NCBI GenBank assembly: GCA_015491735.1 | Contig: WFVH01000056.1 | Location: 1-33,661 of the forward strand | Source of the DNA: Gammaproteobacteria bacterium | GTDB lineage: Bacteria > Pseudomonadota > Gammaproteobacteria > Thiohalospirales > Thiohalospiraceae | Reading direction: 5' to 3' | DNA: 33,661 bases | Notes under the pieces: model-generated | The model's database searches: none | Seen by the model: only the letters and a program-made list of their open reading frames with translations | What the model was told of the DNA's origin: nothing | Shown: piece by piece, positions 1-9,019 of the stretch | Layout: each line of letters starts with the position of its first letter | Position numbering within the stretch: the stretch's first letter is position 1 | Position numbers and translations under genes: made by a program

Positions 1-189
1 GGTGACCTTGCTTTCCGGACCGAGATGTTTGAGTAGCGCCCGGCGAATATCCCCATCGGTAATGGTGCCCAGCAACCTCTGCTCCGGGTCGACAACCAGC
101 GCTATACGCAAAGCCTCCTGGTCGAGCACCTGAATGGCTTTTGTCATATTGTCGTCTGGCGTGAGAAGCGCTTGTTTCCATTGGTACAT
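1..189 (-). CDS. CBS-domain sugar-phosphate nucleotidyltransferase, N-terminal fragment (PtmE-like)
   Basis: This is the first 63 codons of a gene that runs off the left edge. The ATG (complement of 187-189) lies 3 bp after the stop of the NeuD-like gene, so it is the next gene of the same operon. The visible residues form one CBS domain: an ALVVD strand followed by a GTITDGDIRRALL signature. CBS domains precede the nucleotidyltransferase domain in PtmE-type enzymes, which make GDP-glucosamine for the GDP-linked legionaminic acid route; the neighbours fit that role. The catalytic domain is outside the window, so the enzyme assignment is inferred from the CBS fragment and from context. Confidence 0.7.
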   Translation of the reverse strand, partial: MYQWKQALLTPDDNMTKAIQVLDQEALRIALVVDPEQRLLGTITDGDIRRALLKHLGPESKVT

Positions 190-192
190 CGG

Positions 193-849
193 CTACTCTC
201 CAATGTTTACTGTTCGCTCCGGGCGTGATTGTATGTACTTTACGCCCCGGGGGATATCCTTATACAGGGTGGAGCCTGCGGCAACGATACTGCCTGAGCC
301 TACTTTTATGTTTTGGATCACGGAACTTCCAGTTCCCAGGTGGACGTTCTCGCCAATGATAACACCACCGCTGAGAACGACCCCCGGTGCCAGATGGCAA
401 TTGGCGGCAATTTTGCAATCGTGGTCGATGCAAACACCGGTGTTGACAATCGTATCCACCCCCACGGTAACGCCGGGTTGAATAACAGCCCCGGCCATTA
501 CCTGAGTACCTTCGGCAAGCCCTGCATCATTCGCAATGACTGCTGAAGGGTGTATGACAGAGGCAAACCGGTAGCCCAGTTGCCTCATTCGCTGCCCGAC
601 TTCCCGGCGCCGGTGTTTTCCGGGTATGGCGCCTAATCCGTTGACAAGCTCGACTTTACCGGGGGGGTGATTGGAGATGAAATATTCCTCTGTCAATAAC
701 GGCGCGCCACAAAAGTGTGTGCCGGATGGTTTGTACGGGTCGGTCACTCCGGCAATCTTCCGGCCTGACAGGCGTAGCGCTTCGGCTACCACCTTGGCGT
801 GCCCGCCCGCCCCAAGAAGTATCAGCGGCTTGGTATTCAGATCGCGCAA
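193..849 (-). CDS. NeuD/PglD-family sugar O- or N-acyltransferase (LegH-like)
   Basis: The 218-residue protein starts with a short Rossmann-like part carrying GAGGHAKV at residues 13-20, the hallmark of NeuD/PglD enzymes. It then has hexapeptide-repeat sequence (residues about 95-205; for example GVTVGVDTIVNTGVCIDHD), predicted to form a left-handed beta helix that works as a trimer. Members acetylate amino-sugars or sialic acids with acetyl-CoA. Its start lies 13 bp inside the end of neuB, so the two are translationally coupled. In a LegB/LegG/LegI neighbourhood the likely job is N-acetylation of the 4-amino sugar (LegH/PglD role). A NeuD-type O-acetylation of the finished nonulosonate is the alternative, and sequence alone does not settle it. 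Confidence 0.85.
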   Translation of the reverse strand: MRDLNTKPLILLGAGGHAKVVAEALRLSGRKIAGVTDPYKPSGTHFCGAPLLTEEYFISNHPPGKVELVNGLGAIPGKHRRREVGQRMRQLGYRFASVIHPSAVIANDAGLAEGTQVMAGAVIQPGVTVGVDTIVNTGVCIDHDCKIAANCHLAPGVVLSGGVIIGENVHLGTGSSVIQNIKVGSGSIVAAGSTLYKDIPRGVKYIQSRPERTVNIGE

Positions 850-1916
850 CGGATGACCTCATCCACTTTATAGGAACGGTCACTTTGGGTTCCCAACAGA
901 TCCCAGTACAACATGGGCGTTATCCCGGCGCCTGCGCGTTTTACCGTCAAGTTCTGTTCACAGAAAAACTCCCCCTTGGCGATAGGCCGTGCAGCAACCA
1001 GGCTTTTACGCACGATGGCGCGGTTTTGTATTTCAGAAAACGAGGGGATTTTCAATCCATTACCCTTTGCTTTTTCCACAATACGTATCCCCTCTATCAT
1101 GGAGCGCAGCTCTCCCGGGTCGAGGGATGCCCGGTGATCCGGGCCAGGCAGGTTTTTGTCCAGCGTAAAATGCTTTTCAATCACAGTGGCCCCCATAACT
1201 GCAGCAGCAACGGGAACGGTGATACCCTGGCTGTGATCGGAATAACCTGTCTTCAAACCAAATGCCTGGCGCAGGGTGGCAATGGCGTTGAGGTTAATCT
1301 CCGGGTACGGGGCAGGGTATTCGCTGGTGCAGTGCAGTAGCGTGACCCTTCTTTTCAGCGCCGCCTGACCCTTGCCGGAACAGTAGGCGGTTTGAAATGC
1401 CGCTCTCGAAGGTTTGCCGCCGCCGATGAGTCCGAAAGCAATGACACCGAGCGCCTCCTCGATCTCCGCCAGGGTTGCCATGCCGGTTGAGACGATCAGC
1501 TCGTGACCTGTCCGGGCATGAGCCAGCAACAAGGGGGCATTGGTAATCTCTCCGGAGGGGATTTTGAGTGTTTGCAGGCCGATGTCATTGACCAGGAAAT
1601 CGAGACTTTCCAGGTCGAAAGCGGTGGAAAGCAGTTGAATGCCTTTTTTCCGGCAGTAGTCAGCAAGCCGATGGTGAACCTCCCACGACAGCTCCAGCCG
1701 TTTCAGCATGTCGAACTGGGGTTCACCGGCTTTTGTGGTCTGTTTTTGATAGTTGGCTTTCCCTACACTCCGGGTAACCAGGTTTTTGGCTTTGAATGTC
1801 TGAAACTTTACGGCATCGGCTCCCGCTGCCACGGCAGCGTCCACCAGCCCGAAAGCCCTGTCCGGGTCTCCGTTGTGGTTTACTCCGGCTTCGGCAATCA
1901 GGAAGATAGGGTTCAC
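837..1916 (-). CDS. neuB: N-acetylneuraminate/legionaminate synthase (NeuB/LegI family)
   Basis: The family condenses phosphoenolpyruvate with a six-carbon N-acyl amino sugar to make a nine-carbon nonulosonic acid. The 359-residue product has the NeuB TIM-barrel opening (IAEAGVNHNGD at residues 7-17, then DAVKFQTF), the KIPSGEI segment, the STGMA segment and HCTSEYPAP. A C-terminal SAF/antifreeze-like domain occupies about residues 300-359 (RKSLVAARPIAKGE). Start is GTG at 1914-1916, overlapping the neuC stop by 4 bp (GTGA). Whether the product is sialic, legionaminic or a related acid depends on the precursor; the adjacent LegB-type dehydratase favours legionaminate. Family membership is secure and the exact substrate is not. 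Confidence 0.93.
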   Translation of the reverse strand: MNPIFLIAEAGVNHNGDPDRAFGLVDAAVAAGADAVKFQTFKAKNLVTRSVGKANYQKQTTKAGEPQFDMLKRLELSWEVHHRLADYCRKKGIQLLSTAFDLESLDFLVNDIGLQTLKIPSGEITNAPLLLAHARTGHELIVSTGMATLAEIEEALGVIAFGLIGGGKPSRAAFQTAYCSGKGQAALKRRVTLLHCTSEYPAPYPEINLNAIATLRQAFGLKTGYSDHSQGITVPVAAAVMGATVIEKHFTLDKNLPGPDHRASLDPGELRSMIEGIRIVEKAKGNGLKIPSFSEIQNRAIVRKSLVAARPIAKGEFFCEQNLTVKRAGAGITPMLYWDLLGTQSDRSYKVDEVIRCAI

Positions 1917-3088
1917 GTTTCTGTTTCCATGTCGAAAAACCGTTTTTTCAGGATATCATCCAGCGGGTGTTTGCGGATGATTTTTGCAATTTTTCTGGAT
2001 GCGCCGCCATCACCGTAGGGGTTGGTGGTCTGCTGCAGCTTTTCCTGGAAGCGGGAAGTGTATATCTCCTGGATTGCTGCGCGAATGCTGTTGCTGTCGG
2101 GGCTGCAGTCGATGACGCTCTCCGCCTTGATCCGGCCCCGTTGCCGATCTCCGATGTTGACCGTGCCGATTTTGAAGCTTGGCGCCTCGAGCAGGCCGCT
2201 GGATGAGTTGCCTACCACTGCATCCACGAATTGCATGGTGGAAAGATAGCGGAGCTGTCCCAGCGATGTGTAGGCAATGGCGTGGTCGCGGTGGCTCGAG
2301 ACGTAGTCATCGATCATGCTGTTGATAATCCGGCCATTGGTATCCGCATTGGCTTTGGTAAACAGCAAGTGGGTCTCTTCCAGTTCGCTCAGAACCTGTA
2401 GCAGGTTGCCGAACTGCTCTTCCGCCGTCTCCTGCTCCAATGTGACCGGGTGATAGGTGACCAGTAAATTACGCTTGCCGAGCTTGAAATCAATGGCTTT
2501 CTCCAACTCGTTGCGCTTGAGCAGGTTTAGACGCCGGATACTGTCGATCCCCAGGGCGCCTACCTCAAATACGCGCTCCGGCTGCTCTCCGAGCTGAATG
2601 ACCCGGTTGCGATAGGCCCTGGTGGCGGTAAAGTGGAGATGCGACATTTTGGTGATCGAATGCCGAATCAGCTCATCGAATGCCCCCTCCGTTGCTTCAC
2701 CTCCATGCAGATGTGCGACAGGAACCCTGGCGACCATCGCGGCGCTGACGGCGGAGAATATTTCAAAGCGGTCGCCCAGTACCACCAGCAGGTCAGGTTG
2801 CAAATCCGCAAGTGCATCGGCAAACCCAATGACACCTAAACCGATTGACTTGCCAATTCCCGTTGGACTGTCGGAAGAGAGCAGCATTTCGATTTTGTGA
2901 TCGATGGTAAAACCATCCTGCTCGATTTGCAGATAGGTAAGCCCGAACTCCGGTGAGAGATGCATACCGGTAGCAATGATTTGCAGCTTCAAATCATCAG
3001 CCGCCTCAATCTCTTTCATCAGCCAGTAAAGCAGCCCGTATTCTGCGCGGGTGCCGGTGACAACACAGATTTTGCGCCTGTTTTTCAT
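1913..3088 (-). CDS. neuC: Hydrolysing UDP/GDP-N-acyl-amino-sugar 2-epimerase (NeuC/LegG family)
   Basis: The 391-residue protein carries the NeuC opening (VVTGTRAEYGLL at residues 9-20), the LVVLGDRFE motif, HLHGGE, and the late SSSGLLEAPSF segment that holds the nucleotide. The family removes the nucleotide and inverts C2, giving the free ManNAc-type sugar used by NeuB. It is directly upstream of neuB with a 4-bp overlap. With a LegB homologue next to it, the substrate is probably a di-N-acetylated 6-deoxy sugar (LegG activity) rather than UDP-GlcNAc. The start is the ATG at 3086-3088; no strong Shine-Dalgarno is visible before it. Confidence 0.9.
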   Translation of the reverse strand: MKNRRKICVVTGTRAEYGLLYWLMKEIEAADDLKLQIIATGMHLSPEFGLTYLQIEQDGFTIDHKIEMLLSSDSPTGIGKSIGLGVIGFADALADLQPDLLVVLGDRFEIFSAVSAAMVARVPVAHLHGGEATEGAFDELIRHSITKMSHLHFTATRAYRNRVIQLGEQPERVFEVGALGIDSIRRLNLLKRNELEKAIDFKLGKRNLLVTYHPVTLEQETAEEQFGNLLQVLSELEETHLLFTKANADTNGRIINSMIDDYVSSHRDHAIAYTSLGQLRYLSTMQFVDAVVGNSSSGLLEAPSFKIGTVNIGDRQRGRIKAESVIDCSPDSNSIRAAIQEIYTSRFQEKLQQTTNPYGDGGASRKIAKIIRKHPLDDILKKRFFDMETET

Positions 3089-3202
3089 ACGTTATCAGAC
3101 TACAGCAGTGGAGTGGAGACCCATCGATTTAGCTACCGGATCAATTAGTAAAGGGGTCCACGTACTGCAAACGGTTTTTGCGCCGAACGGGGTGCAACAT
3201 CA

Positions 3203-4186
3203 TCAAACATTGTAGATTTCCGCTTTATAGGCTTTGAGATTTTCCGGCCGGGTAATCCAGTCGATGGTTTTTTGCAGTCCTTCCCGAATGCCGACTTCCG
3301 GTTTGAAACCGGTGAGGCGCTCTATTTTTGTGTTGTCACACCAAAGGCGGAACACTTCGGATTTTTCTGGACGGAAACGCTGTTCATCGGTTACGAACTC
3401 TACGCAGCTTCCCATCAGCTCCTTGATCAGGTTCAGGGTGTCGGCAATGCTGATTTCAAAGTTGGAGCCGATATTGACTGTTTCTCCTATCGCCTCGTCA
3501 CATTGCGCCAATGCCAGGAATCCCCGGCAGGTATCGGTTACATAGTTGAAATCACGGGTGGGGGAGACATCTCCAAGTTTAATCTGTTTTTTGCCATTGG
3601 CGATCTGGGTGATGATGGTGGGGATAACCGCACGCGCCGACTGCCTTGGGCCATAGGTGTTGAATGGCCGCGCCACCGTCACGGGCAGATCGAAAGCACT
3701 ATGAAAACTCATCGCCATGGCGTCAGCGGCTATTTTTGTTGCGCTATAGGGCGACTGGGGTTGTAGCGGGTGCTTTTCATCGATGGGTACATACTGCGCG
3801 GTGCCATACACTTCGCTCGTGGAGGTGTGTATCACCCGTTTTACGCCATTTTCCAGCGCCGCCTGACATATGTTGAGGGTCCCTTTTATATTGGTATCCA
3901 CATAGCTGTCGGGCGCAACATAGGAGTAGGGAATAGCAATCAGTGCAGCCAGATGAAAGATGCTATCCACATCGCGCGTAATGTGTTTGCAATAGTGCGG
4001 ATCGCGCACATCGCCAGTCAATATCTCGATATGATCCTTGCAGGCCACATCCTCCAGCCAGCCCCAGTGATTGAAAGAGTTGTATTGTGACAGTGCCTTG
4101 ACACGCCAGCCCTGCTGGACCAGCATCTCCGTCAGGTGAGAGCCGATGAAGCCGTCCGCGCCGGTTACCAATACCTGTTTCGCCAT
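3203..4186 (-). CDS. legB: LegB-like NAD-dependent sugar-nucleotide 4,6-dehydratase (SDR family)
   Basis: This 327-residue extended short-chain dehydrogenase has the Rossmann motif GADGFIG at residues 9-15, the active-site STSEVYGT stretch and YSATK (catalytic Tyr and Lys). The early YNSFNHWGWLE segment is characteristic of LegB proteins of the legionaminic acid pathway. They make the 4-keto-6-deoxy intermediate from a nucleotide-linked GlcNAc. The gene starts 27 bp after manC and is followed by a 114-bp gap before neuC. In many nonulosonate loci a LegC aminotransferase sits beside legB; none is present there. The broader class (NAD-dependent epimerase/dehydratase) is certain and the LegB assignment is likely. 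Confidence 0.85.
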   Translation of the reverse strand: MAKQVLVTGADGFIGSHLTEMLVQQGWRVKALSQYNSFNHWGWLEDVACKDHIEILTGDVRDPHYCKHITRDVDSIFHLAALIAIPYSYVAPDSYVDTNIKGTLNICQAALENGVKRVIHTSTSEVYGTAQYVPIDEKHPLQPQSPYSATKIAADAMAMSFHSAFDLPVTVARPFNTYGPRQSARAVIPTIITQIANGKKQIKLGDVSPTRDFNYVTDTCRGFLALAQCDEAIGETVNIGSNFEISIADTLNLIKELMGSCVEFVTDEQRFRPEKSEVFRLWCDNTKIERLTGFKPEVGIREGLQKTIDWITRPENLKAYKAEIYNV

Positions 4187-4213
4187 GTTGCTGTTATCCG
4201 CTGATAGAAAACG

Positions 4214-5683
4214 CTATCTTCCGTATTGATCTTCAAACCGCACGATATCGTCTTCCCCCAGGTAACTGCCGGATTGCACTTCAATCATTTCGAGGGGGAT
4301 GGAGCCGGGATTTTCCAGCCGGTGAACGGTTCCCAGGGGAATGTAGGTCGACTGGTTCTCGGTTATCAGCAGCTCATCTTCACCACAAGTCACCTTGGCG
4401 GTTCCTTTGACGACAATCCAGTGCTCCGCACGGTGGTGATGCATTTGCAGGGAGAGCGCAGCTCCCGGGTTTACGGTAATCCGCTTGACCTGATAGCGTT
4501 CACCAAAATCGATTCCCTCGTATGCTCCCCACGGCCGGTGAACCCGGCGGTGAACCAGATGCTCTTCCCGGCCGGCGCTGTGTATCCGGTTGACGATGGA
4601 TTTGACATCCTGGGCGGCATCCTTGTGCGCTACCAGCACCGCATCGGCCGTTTCCACTACAATCAGATTGTCGATGCCCACGGTTGCCAGCAAGCGGTCA
4701 TTGGCATAAAGCAGGCTGTTGCTGGTTTTTTCCACCAGAACATCACCTTTGATGACGTTGTTTTGTTCATCGCGTGGTTGGGTTTCCCACAGGGATGGCC
4801 AGGCGCCGACATCGGACCAGCCAGCAGCAAGGGGGACAACTGCGGACTGGTATATCGAGTCCGTTTCGCCCTGATTGAGTTTCTCCATTACGGCGTAGTC
4901 GATCGATTCATCGGGACACTGCTCGAAAAGCGCTCTGTCAACACGGTAAAAATCCGTATCACTACGGCCTTTTTCGTAACTTTCCCGGCAGTTGTCCATG
5001 ATATCGGCGCGGTAGTGAGCCAGGGCGTCGAGCCAGACAGAGGCTTTCATCATGAACATGCCACTGTTCCACAGGTATTCGCCCGAGGAGACGTATCTTT
5101 CTGCCGTGGCCCGATCCGGTTTTTCGACAAATTGGCTTATGGTGCGCGGCGGCGCGCCCGGTTTGCCGAACCGGGGGGTGGTTTCCACCGGTTCTCCCGT
5201 GCGGATATAGCCGTATCCGGTTTCCGGCTTGTCGGGCGTGATGCCGAAGGTCACAAGGAAGCCGTTCGCGGCCAGAACGGCGGCTTGTTCGACCGCGGCA
5301 TGAAACTTTCCGGCATCAAGAATGATGTGGTCGGCGGGCATGACGAGCATGATTGCGTCCTGCTGCCGTTCAACCACGGCCAGTGCGGCCAGCGCCAATG
5401 CAGGCGCGGTATTCTTGCCAACCGGCTCAAGGAGTATGCCGGGTGTTTCCGCGCCTGTTTCGCGCAACTGTTCAGCAACCAGAAAGCGGTGCTCTTCGTT
5501 GCAGATGACCATGGGAGAAGCGGAACGGAGCTTTAGCCCGGCCAGGCGGTTCACGGTCGCCTGCAACAGCGTCTGTTCTCCAAGCAGCGGTAACAGTTGC
5601 TTGGGAAAAAGTTTCCGCGACAGCGGCCATAAACGGGTACCGGATCCGCCAGAGAGAATGACCGGGGTGATCTGCAACTTCAT
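4214..5683 (-). CDS. manC: Bifunctional mannose-1-phosphate guanylyltransferase / mannose-6-phosphate isomerase
   Basis: The 489-residue length is typical of the two-domain type II enzymes (ManC/CpsB/AlgA/WbpW). The N-terminal nucleotidyltransferase has GGSGTRLWPLSRKLFPKQ at residues 12-29 (GTP binding) and a FVEKPD motif. The C-terminal cupin, roughly residues 375-480, has HRPWGAYEGI, QMHHHRAEHWIVV and the PLGTVHRLENPG metal-binding stretch of phosphomannose isomerase. It provides GDP-mannose for surface polysaccharide. The ATG at 5681-5683 follows a GGAG Shine-Dalgarno and lies 2 bp after the wzz stop, so the genes are co-transcribed. Confidence 0.95.
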   Translation of the reverse strand: MKLQITPVILSGGSGTRLWPLSRKLFPKQLLPLLGEQTLLQATVNRLAGLKLRSASPMVICNEEHRFLVAEQLRETGAETPGILLEPVGKNTAPALALAALAVVERQQDAIMLVMPADHIILDAGKFHAAVEQAAVLAANGFLVTFGITPDKPETGYGYIRTGEPVETTPRFGKPGAPPRTISQFVEKPDRATAERYVSSGEYLWNSGMFMMKASVWLDALAHYRADIMDNCRESYEKGRSDTDFYRVDRALFEQCPDESIDYAVMEKLNQGETDSIYQSAVVPLAAGWSDVGAWPSLWETQPRDEQNNVIKGDVLVEKTSNSLLYANDRLLATVGIDNLIVVETADAVLVAHKDAAQDVKSIVNRIHSAGREEHLVHRRVHRPWGAYEGIDFGERYQVKRITVNPGAALSLQMHHHRAEHWIVVKGTAKVTCGEDELLITENQSTYIPLGTVHRLENPGSIPLEMIEVQSGSYLGEDDIVRFEDQYGR

Positions 5684-5685
5684 CG

Positions 5686-6747
5686 CTAACTCCGTTTCTC
5701 CTCAACAAGAAACTCCTCTCGTGCCTTGCTGACGAGCGATGCGCCGAAAGCGGCAAATACGCCCACAAAAAAGCCAACGACAGCAAATATCAAAACAGTG
5801 ACGGTTTTGCCTGTGCCAACGGGTCGCGCCGATCGCATGGGGGCTATCAACATGCGGGTTTCGCGCATATTGTTGACCGTGGCCTCGGTTTTGGCAATCT
5901 CTGCCGCCTGCTCGTGCTGTTCGCGCAGGTTATCCGAGATTGCACTGCTCAACGTATCTTTTTCCCGCGGAAGTTCGATATACAGGCGCTCCTCCAGGGC
6001 GGCGAGGCGCTCGCTGTTTTGCTGAATCTCATTGTCAATCATCAGCAGCGTCATTGCCCGGGTTTCGTCACCTGTCTGGGTTCGCGCCGCTTTCCGGTAT
6101 TCGATGGCCTCGTTGACCAGGGCCTTCAAGGCTGAAACGTGTTCGCCCAGAAGTTCTGAAGTTCGATCGAGACGTTTCAGGTCGGCAGTAAGCACCTTAT
6201 GCTGCTCTTGCAGCGCACTCAGCTTGTTTCTGCTTTTGTCCAGCTCGACACTCCTCTCCTTTTTTATAATCTCGAACACCCCCTGGTGGTTTTGCTTGAC
6301 ATAATCGACCACCTGTTTGTGCAGTTGGACAAGCGTGTTCCCCTGGGACTCGGGGGCTTTGCTCTCCAGGACGATGACCTCACTGTCCCGGGGGATTCGC
6401 GCCGTAATCTTGTAGTTGTCCGGCTTCTCTTCCGTGAGCTGCTCAAGGGCGTGAGGTATGTAGGCTTCATTGATTTTTGCCAGCAGGGTTCCCGGACGAT
6501 CGATTAAAAGCGTTTTGCCATCTTCCAGAATTGTTCCAATCTCGATGGTGGTCGTGTACCGGTACTGTTTGGGTATCAACAGCGCATAGGCCATGCCAAA
6601 CAGGGTAAAAAACAGGAAGATAGTAATGATTATCCGTTTGCGCGCAATCAATATCTGTATCAGCTCTACCAGGCTGAGTTCGTTTTCGCGCGAACCGGCA
6701 GCCTGTGTATCCCCGCCTTCGTTGGGTGTTTTCAATATCTTCTTCAT
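5686..6747 (-). CDS. Wzz-type polysaccharide chain-length determinant protein
   Basis: The 353-residue protein has the polysaccharide co-polymerase layout. There is an N-terminal transmembrane helix (about residues 38-57, ending in the conserved LIPKQYRYTTTIEIG), a long periplasmic region with heptad-like helices (about 170-290), and a second transmembrane helix (about 315-339) before a short basic tail. Such proteins set the length of Wzy-polymerised chains in the inner membrane. It is the first gene of the visible polysaccharide operon. The 226-bp gap upstream (6748-6973) presumably holds the operon promoter, but I cannot point to convincing -35/-10 boxes. No tyrosine-kinase domain is fused to it. 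Confidence 0.88.
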   Translation of the reverse strand: MKKILKTPNEGGDTQAAGSRENELSLVELIQILIARKRIIITIFLFFTLFGMAYALLIPKQYRYTTTIEIGTILEDGKTLLIDRPGTLLAKINEAYIPHALEQLTEEKPDNYKITARIPRDSEVIVLESKAPESQGNTLVQLHKQVVDYVKQNHQGVFEIIKKERSVELDKSRNKLSALQEQHKVLTADLKRLDRTSELLGEHVSALKALVNEAIEYRKAARTQTGDETRAMTLLMIDNEIQQNSERLAALEERLYIELPREKDTLSSAISDNLREQHEQAAEIAKTEATVNNMRETRMLIAPMRSARPVGTGKTVTVLIFAVVGFFVGVFAAFGASLVSKAREEFLVEEKRS

Positions 6748-6973
6748 CGTAAAGCCATATCATCCCTGACCGTGTATTCAGCCAATGCTGACAAAAGCGG
6801 GTATTATGACTCAAAGTTGGCGGTCAATCCAGGTATCGGGTCAGCTCGTTGGAACGGGGAGGGCAGATCCCCGATATTGCGGGAAATTGAGGAGAATCGC
6901 TTCTGCAGCCGGAGAAGGCGGGCGGAAGTGTCAGCGGGCCTTCCTGGCCCTTGTCGCTCTGTTGGCGGGGGTA

Positions 6974-8629
6974 TTACTTTACCCCTTTTCCGCTCAGAAA
7001 GGGAACGTACTTTTTGTCGGTACCCTGAATATGGCTGGCCAACCAGTTTTTGAGAAACTGCAGCAGCTCCTCGAGTACGCTGTCGTCATTGGCAGTGACA
7101 CGGCCCTGGAATTCCATGATTCGGGCAACGAGCTTTTTGTGCTTGGCTTGATGCGGCGCCAGCTCCGGGTAGCCATGCATTGCCAGCAGGCCCTCTTCGT
7201 AGGTGAAGTGGGTTTTCGTATACTCCACCAGGCCATTCAGTATGCGCCCCAGCATCTCGTGGCCGCTGTTTTTGCCGGATTCGTAATAGAGTTCGTTTAC
7301 GATATCGACCAGCAGTTTGTGTTGGCGATCGATTTCGGCAATACCCACCATAAGTGATTCATCCCAGCGGAACAGGAGATTGCTTTCCTGGGCGGATTTC
7401 TTCTCCTGCAACGCCTTCTGGTTAATCCGGAAACGTTCCAGCAGCATGCGTACCTCCGCCGCCATGGCGGCCACCCGGGCGCTTTCGGAACCAGCGTGCT
7501 GGGCATCGTGATTGATCTCGTCGACGGCCTGGGAGATGCGGTTGATATTGCCGTTGATATCTTCTGCCACGACACTCTGTTGCTCGACCGCTGTGGCTAT
7601 CAGCTCATTCATTTCGGTTATGGCGTTGATGGCGCTGGCTATCTCATCCAGCACGGAGCAGGTTCCGTTGGCCTGGGCAACGCTCTGCTTGGCGCGATCT
7701 CCACTGGAGAGCATGACCTGGGCTGTTTGCCGGGTATCTCGTTGCAGATCCTCGATCATGTTCTGGATCTCCAGCGTGGACTCCTGTGTGCGCCTGGCAA
7801 GGGAGCGCACCTCGTCAGCCACAACGGCGAACCCGCGTCCCTGTTCCCCGGCCCGTGCGGCTTCGATTGCGGCATTCAGGGCCAGCAGGTTGGTCTGTTC
7901 CGCGATGTCACGGATGATGTCCAGAATGCCATTGATATTGTTGCTGTGGCTCTCCAGCCGCTCAATCGCATCGACCGCCTGTTGCACATCGCTGGCCAGT
8001 GCGTTGATGGAGTTGACCGCCTCTTCCACAACTTTTTGCCCATTGAGAATGGAGTCATCAGCCTGCTTGGCAGCGCTGGCCGCGTGGGATGAGTTGCGGG
8101 CCACCTCTTGCACGGTGGCGGTCATCTCGGTCATCGCCGCGGCGGCCTGCTCAATACTCTCAGCCTGGACGGAGACGTTTTCTCCCGATTTTTCGTTGAG
8201 ATGCGCCAGTTTGCCAGAGGTCTCGGCCAGAACGCCGACGGTGGTGAGCACAGAGCTGATGGCTTGCCCGACACCATCGGAGATATGGTTGATGGAAGAG
8301 GCAATTTCTCTCATTTCATCGTGGCTTTTGAGCGTCAGGCGCGCGCTCATGTCACCCTCCGCCATTTGGTGGCAGCTCTCCTGTAGCTGATTGATGTTCA
8401 GGCGGATGGCGGTGTAGATGGCAAGAAAGAGATAGGACAACAGCAGCAGCGTACCAACCAGCAGGGCAGCATTCAGATATCCGGTTGTTTTGTCTATGCC
8501 ACTTGCATTGAAGAGTTCATAGCCAAAAACCAGTAAGGGTATCGTGCTGACGGTAAACAGCAGGAAAAACTTGGTGCGAAAGCGAAGCTGGTTCATTAAA
8601 TGAACAGCGGGTGTCAGTAAAAAAGCCAT
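6974..8629 (-). CDS. Methyl-accepting chemotaxis protein with C-terminal hemerythrin domain
   Basis: The 551-residue receptor has two membrane helices (about 20-40 and 51-73) joined by a loop of only about ten residues, so it lacks a periplasmic sensor domain. A HAMP-like linker follows (about 74-125). The signalling hairpin tip is intact ([20 protein letters not shown], then [15 protein letters not shown]). From residue 418 there is a bacteriohemerythrin domain with all seven di-iron ligands in their usual spacings: H437, H474, E478, H493, H497, H533 and D538. The protein therefore probably senses O2 (or NO/redox) in the cytoplasm and signals to CheA, as DcrH-type receptors do. The start has GGGGAG about 11 nt upstream. 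It stands alone, with no other chemotaxis gene nearby. Confidence 0.93.
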   Translation of the reverse strand: MAFLLTPAVHLMNQLRFRTKFFLLFTVSTIPLLVFGYELFNASGIDKTTGYLNAALLVGTLLLLSYLFLAIYTAIRLNINQLQESCHQMAEGDMSARLTLKSHDEMREIASSINHISDGVGQAISSVLTTVGVLAETSGKLAHLNEKSGENVSVQAESIEQAAAAMTEMTATVQEVARNSSHAASAAKQADDSILNGQKVVEEAVNSINALASDVQQAVDAIERLESHSNNINGILDIIRDIAEQTNLLALNAAIEAARAGEQGRGFAVVADEVRSLARRTQESTLEIQNMIEDLQRDTRQTAQVMLSSGDRAKQSVAQANGTCSVLDEIASAINAITEMNELIATAVEQQSVVAEDINGNINRISQAVDEINHDAQHAGSESARVAAMAAEVRMLLERFRINQKALQEKKSAQESNLLFRWDESLMVGIAEIDRQHKLLVDIVNELYYESGKNSGHEMLGRILNGLVEYTKTHFTYEEGLLAMHGYPELAPHQAKHKKLVARIMEFQGRVTANDDSVLEELLQFLKNWLASHIQGTDKKYVPFLSGKGVK

Positions 8630-9019
8630 TTTGGTGGTACTCCCCGTTATTCTTATTGTTGGTATATCGACGCTGCTTCCTTCTCCCGGGTTGCGGGCGG
8701 GAGGGAGGCTGTGTCTGAATTGTAACGGCGCTCCAAAACTAAACTTTAGTAGATATTAATAAACTGACACTCTTGGTGGGGATATTGTTGCAGGGTTAAT
8801 GATACTAACCCGGCAACCAGCTATATCGGCCTCAGCCGCGATGTGTGTTCTGGCATCGCGGTTCTGCAGGAAGGATGGCAACGGCTCCCCGCGAGCCGGA
8901 TCAGCCCGTTATTGGAGAGGCCCTGATGAACGTTGAGTCCAACAGACAGACCGGTGCCCGCTGGCTGAATCCATGTTGCGTTTTCGCCGGATTATCAGCA
9001 TAACGGCTTCATTGGGGAA
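8630..9019 (-). other. Intergenic region with a possible repeat-family-B element
   Basis: This 390-bp gap separates the chemoreceptor from the NAD-synthase-like gene. A short inverted repeat at 8788-8816 reads TTGCAGGGTTA, 7 nt, TAACCCGGCAA; these are two facing copies of the end motif of repeat family B. A second end motif (GCCGGATTATCAGC, near 8982-8996) could close an element of about 190 bp, close in length to the copy at 19072-19257. A small stem CCGCGATG/CATCGCGG lies near 8838-8863. I see no credible gene. A 25-codon ORF at 8926-9003 has a good GGAGAGG site but nothing recognisable. Confidence 0.4.

Noticed and set aside
4226-5536. A 436-codon plus-strand open frame opposite manC
   Set aside because: Shadow of manC; low-complexity composition and no family features.
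6938-6952. A GGGCC/GGCCC hairpin after the chemoreceptor gene as a terminator
   Set aside because: The stem is only 5 bp and no T-tract follows on the minus strand.
8926-9003. A 25-codon ORF with a GGAGAGG site downstream of the NAD-synthase-like gene, considered as a peptide precursor
   Set aside because: No conserved leader or modification enzyme, convergent orientation, and it overlaps a probable repeat. The ribosome site alone is not enough.
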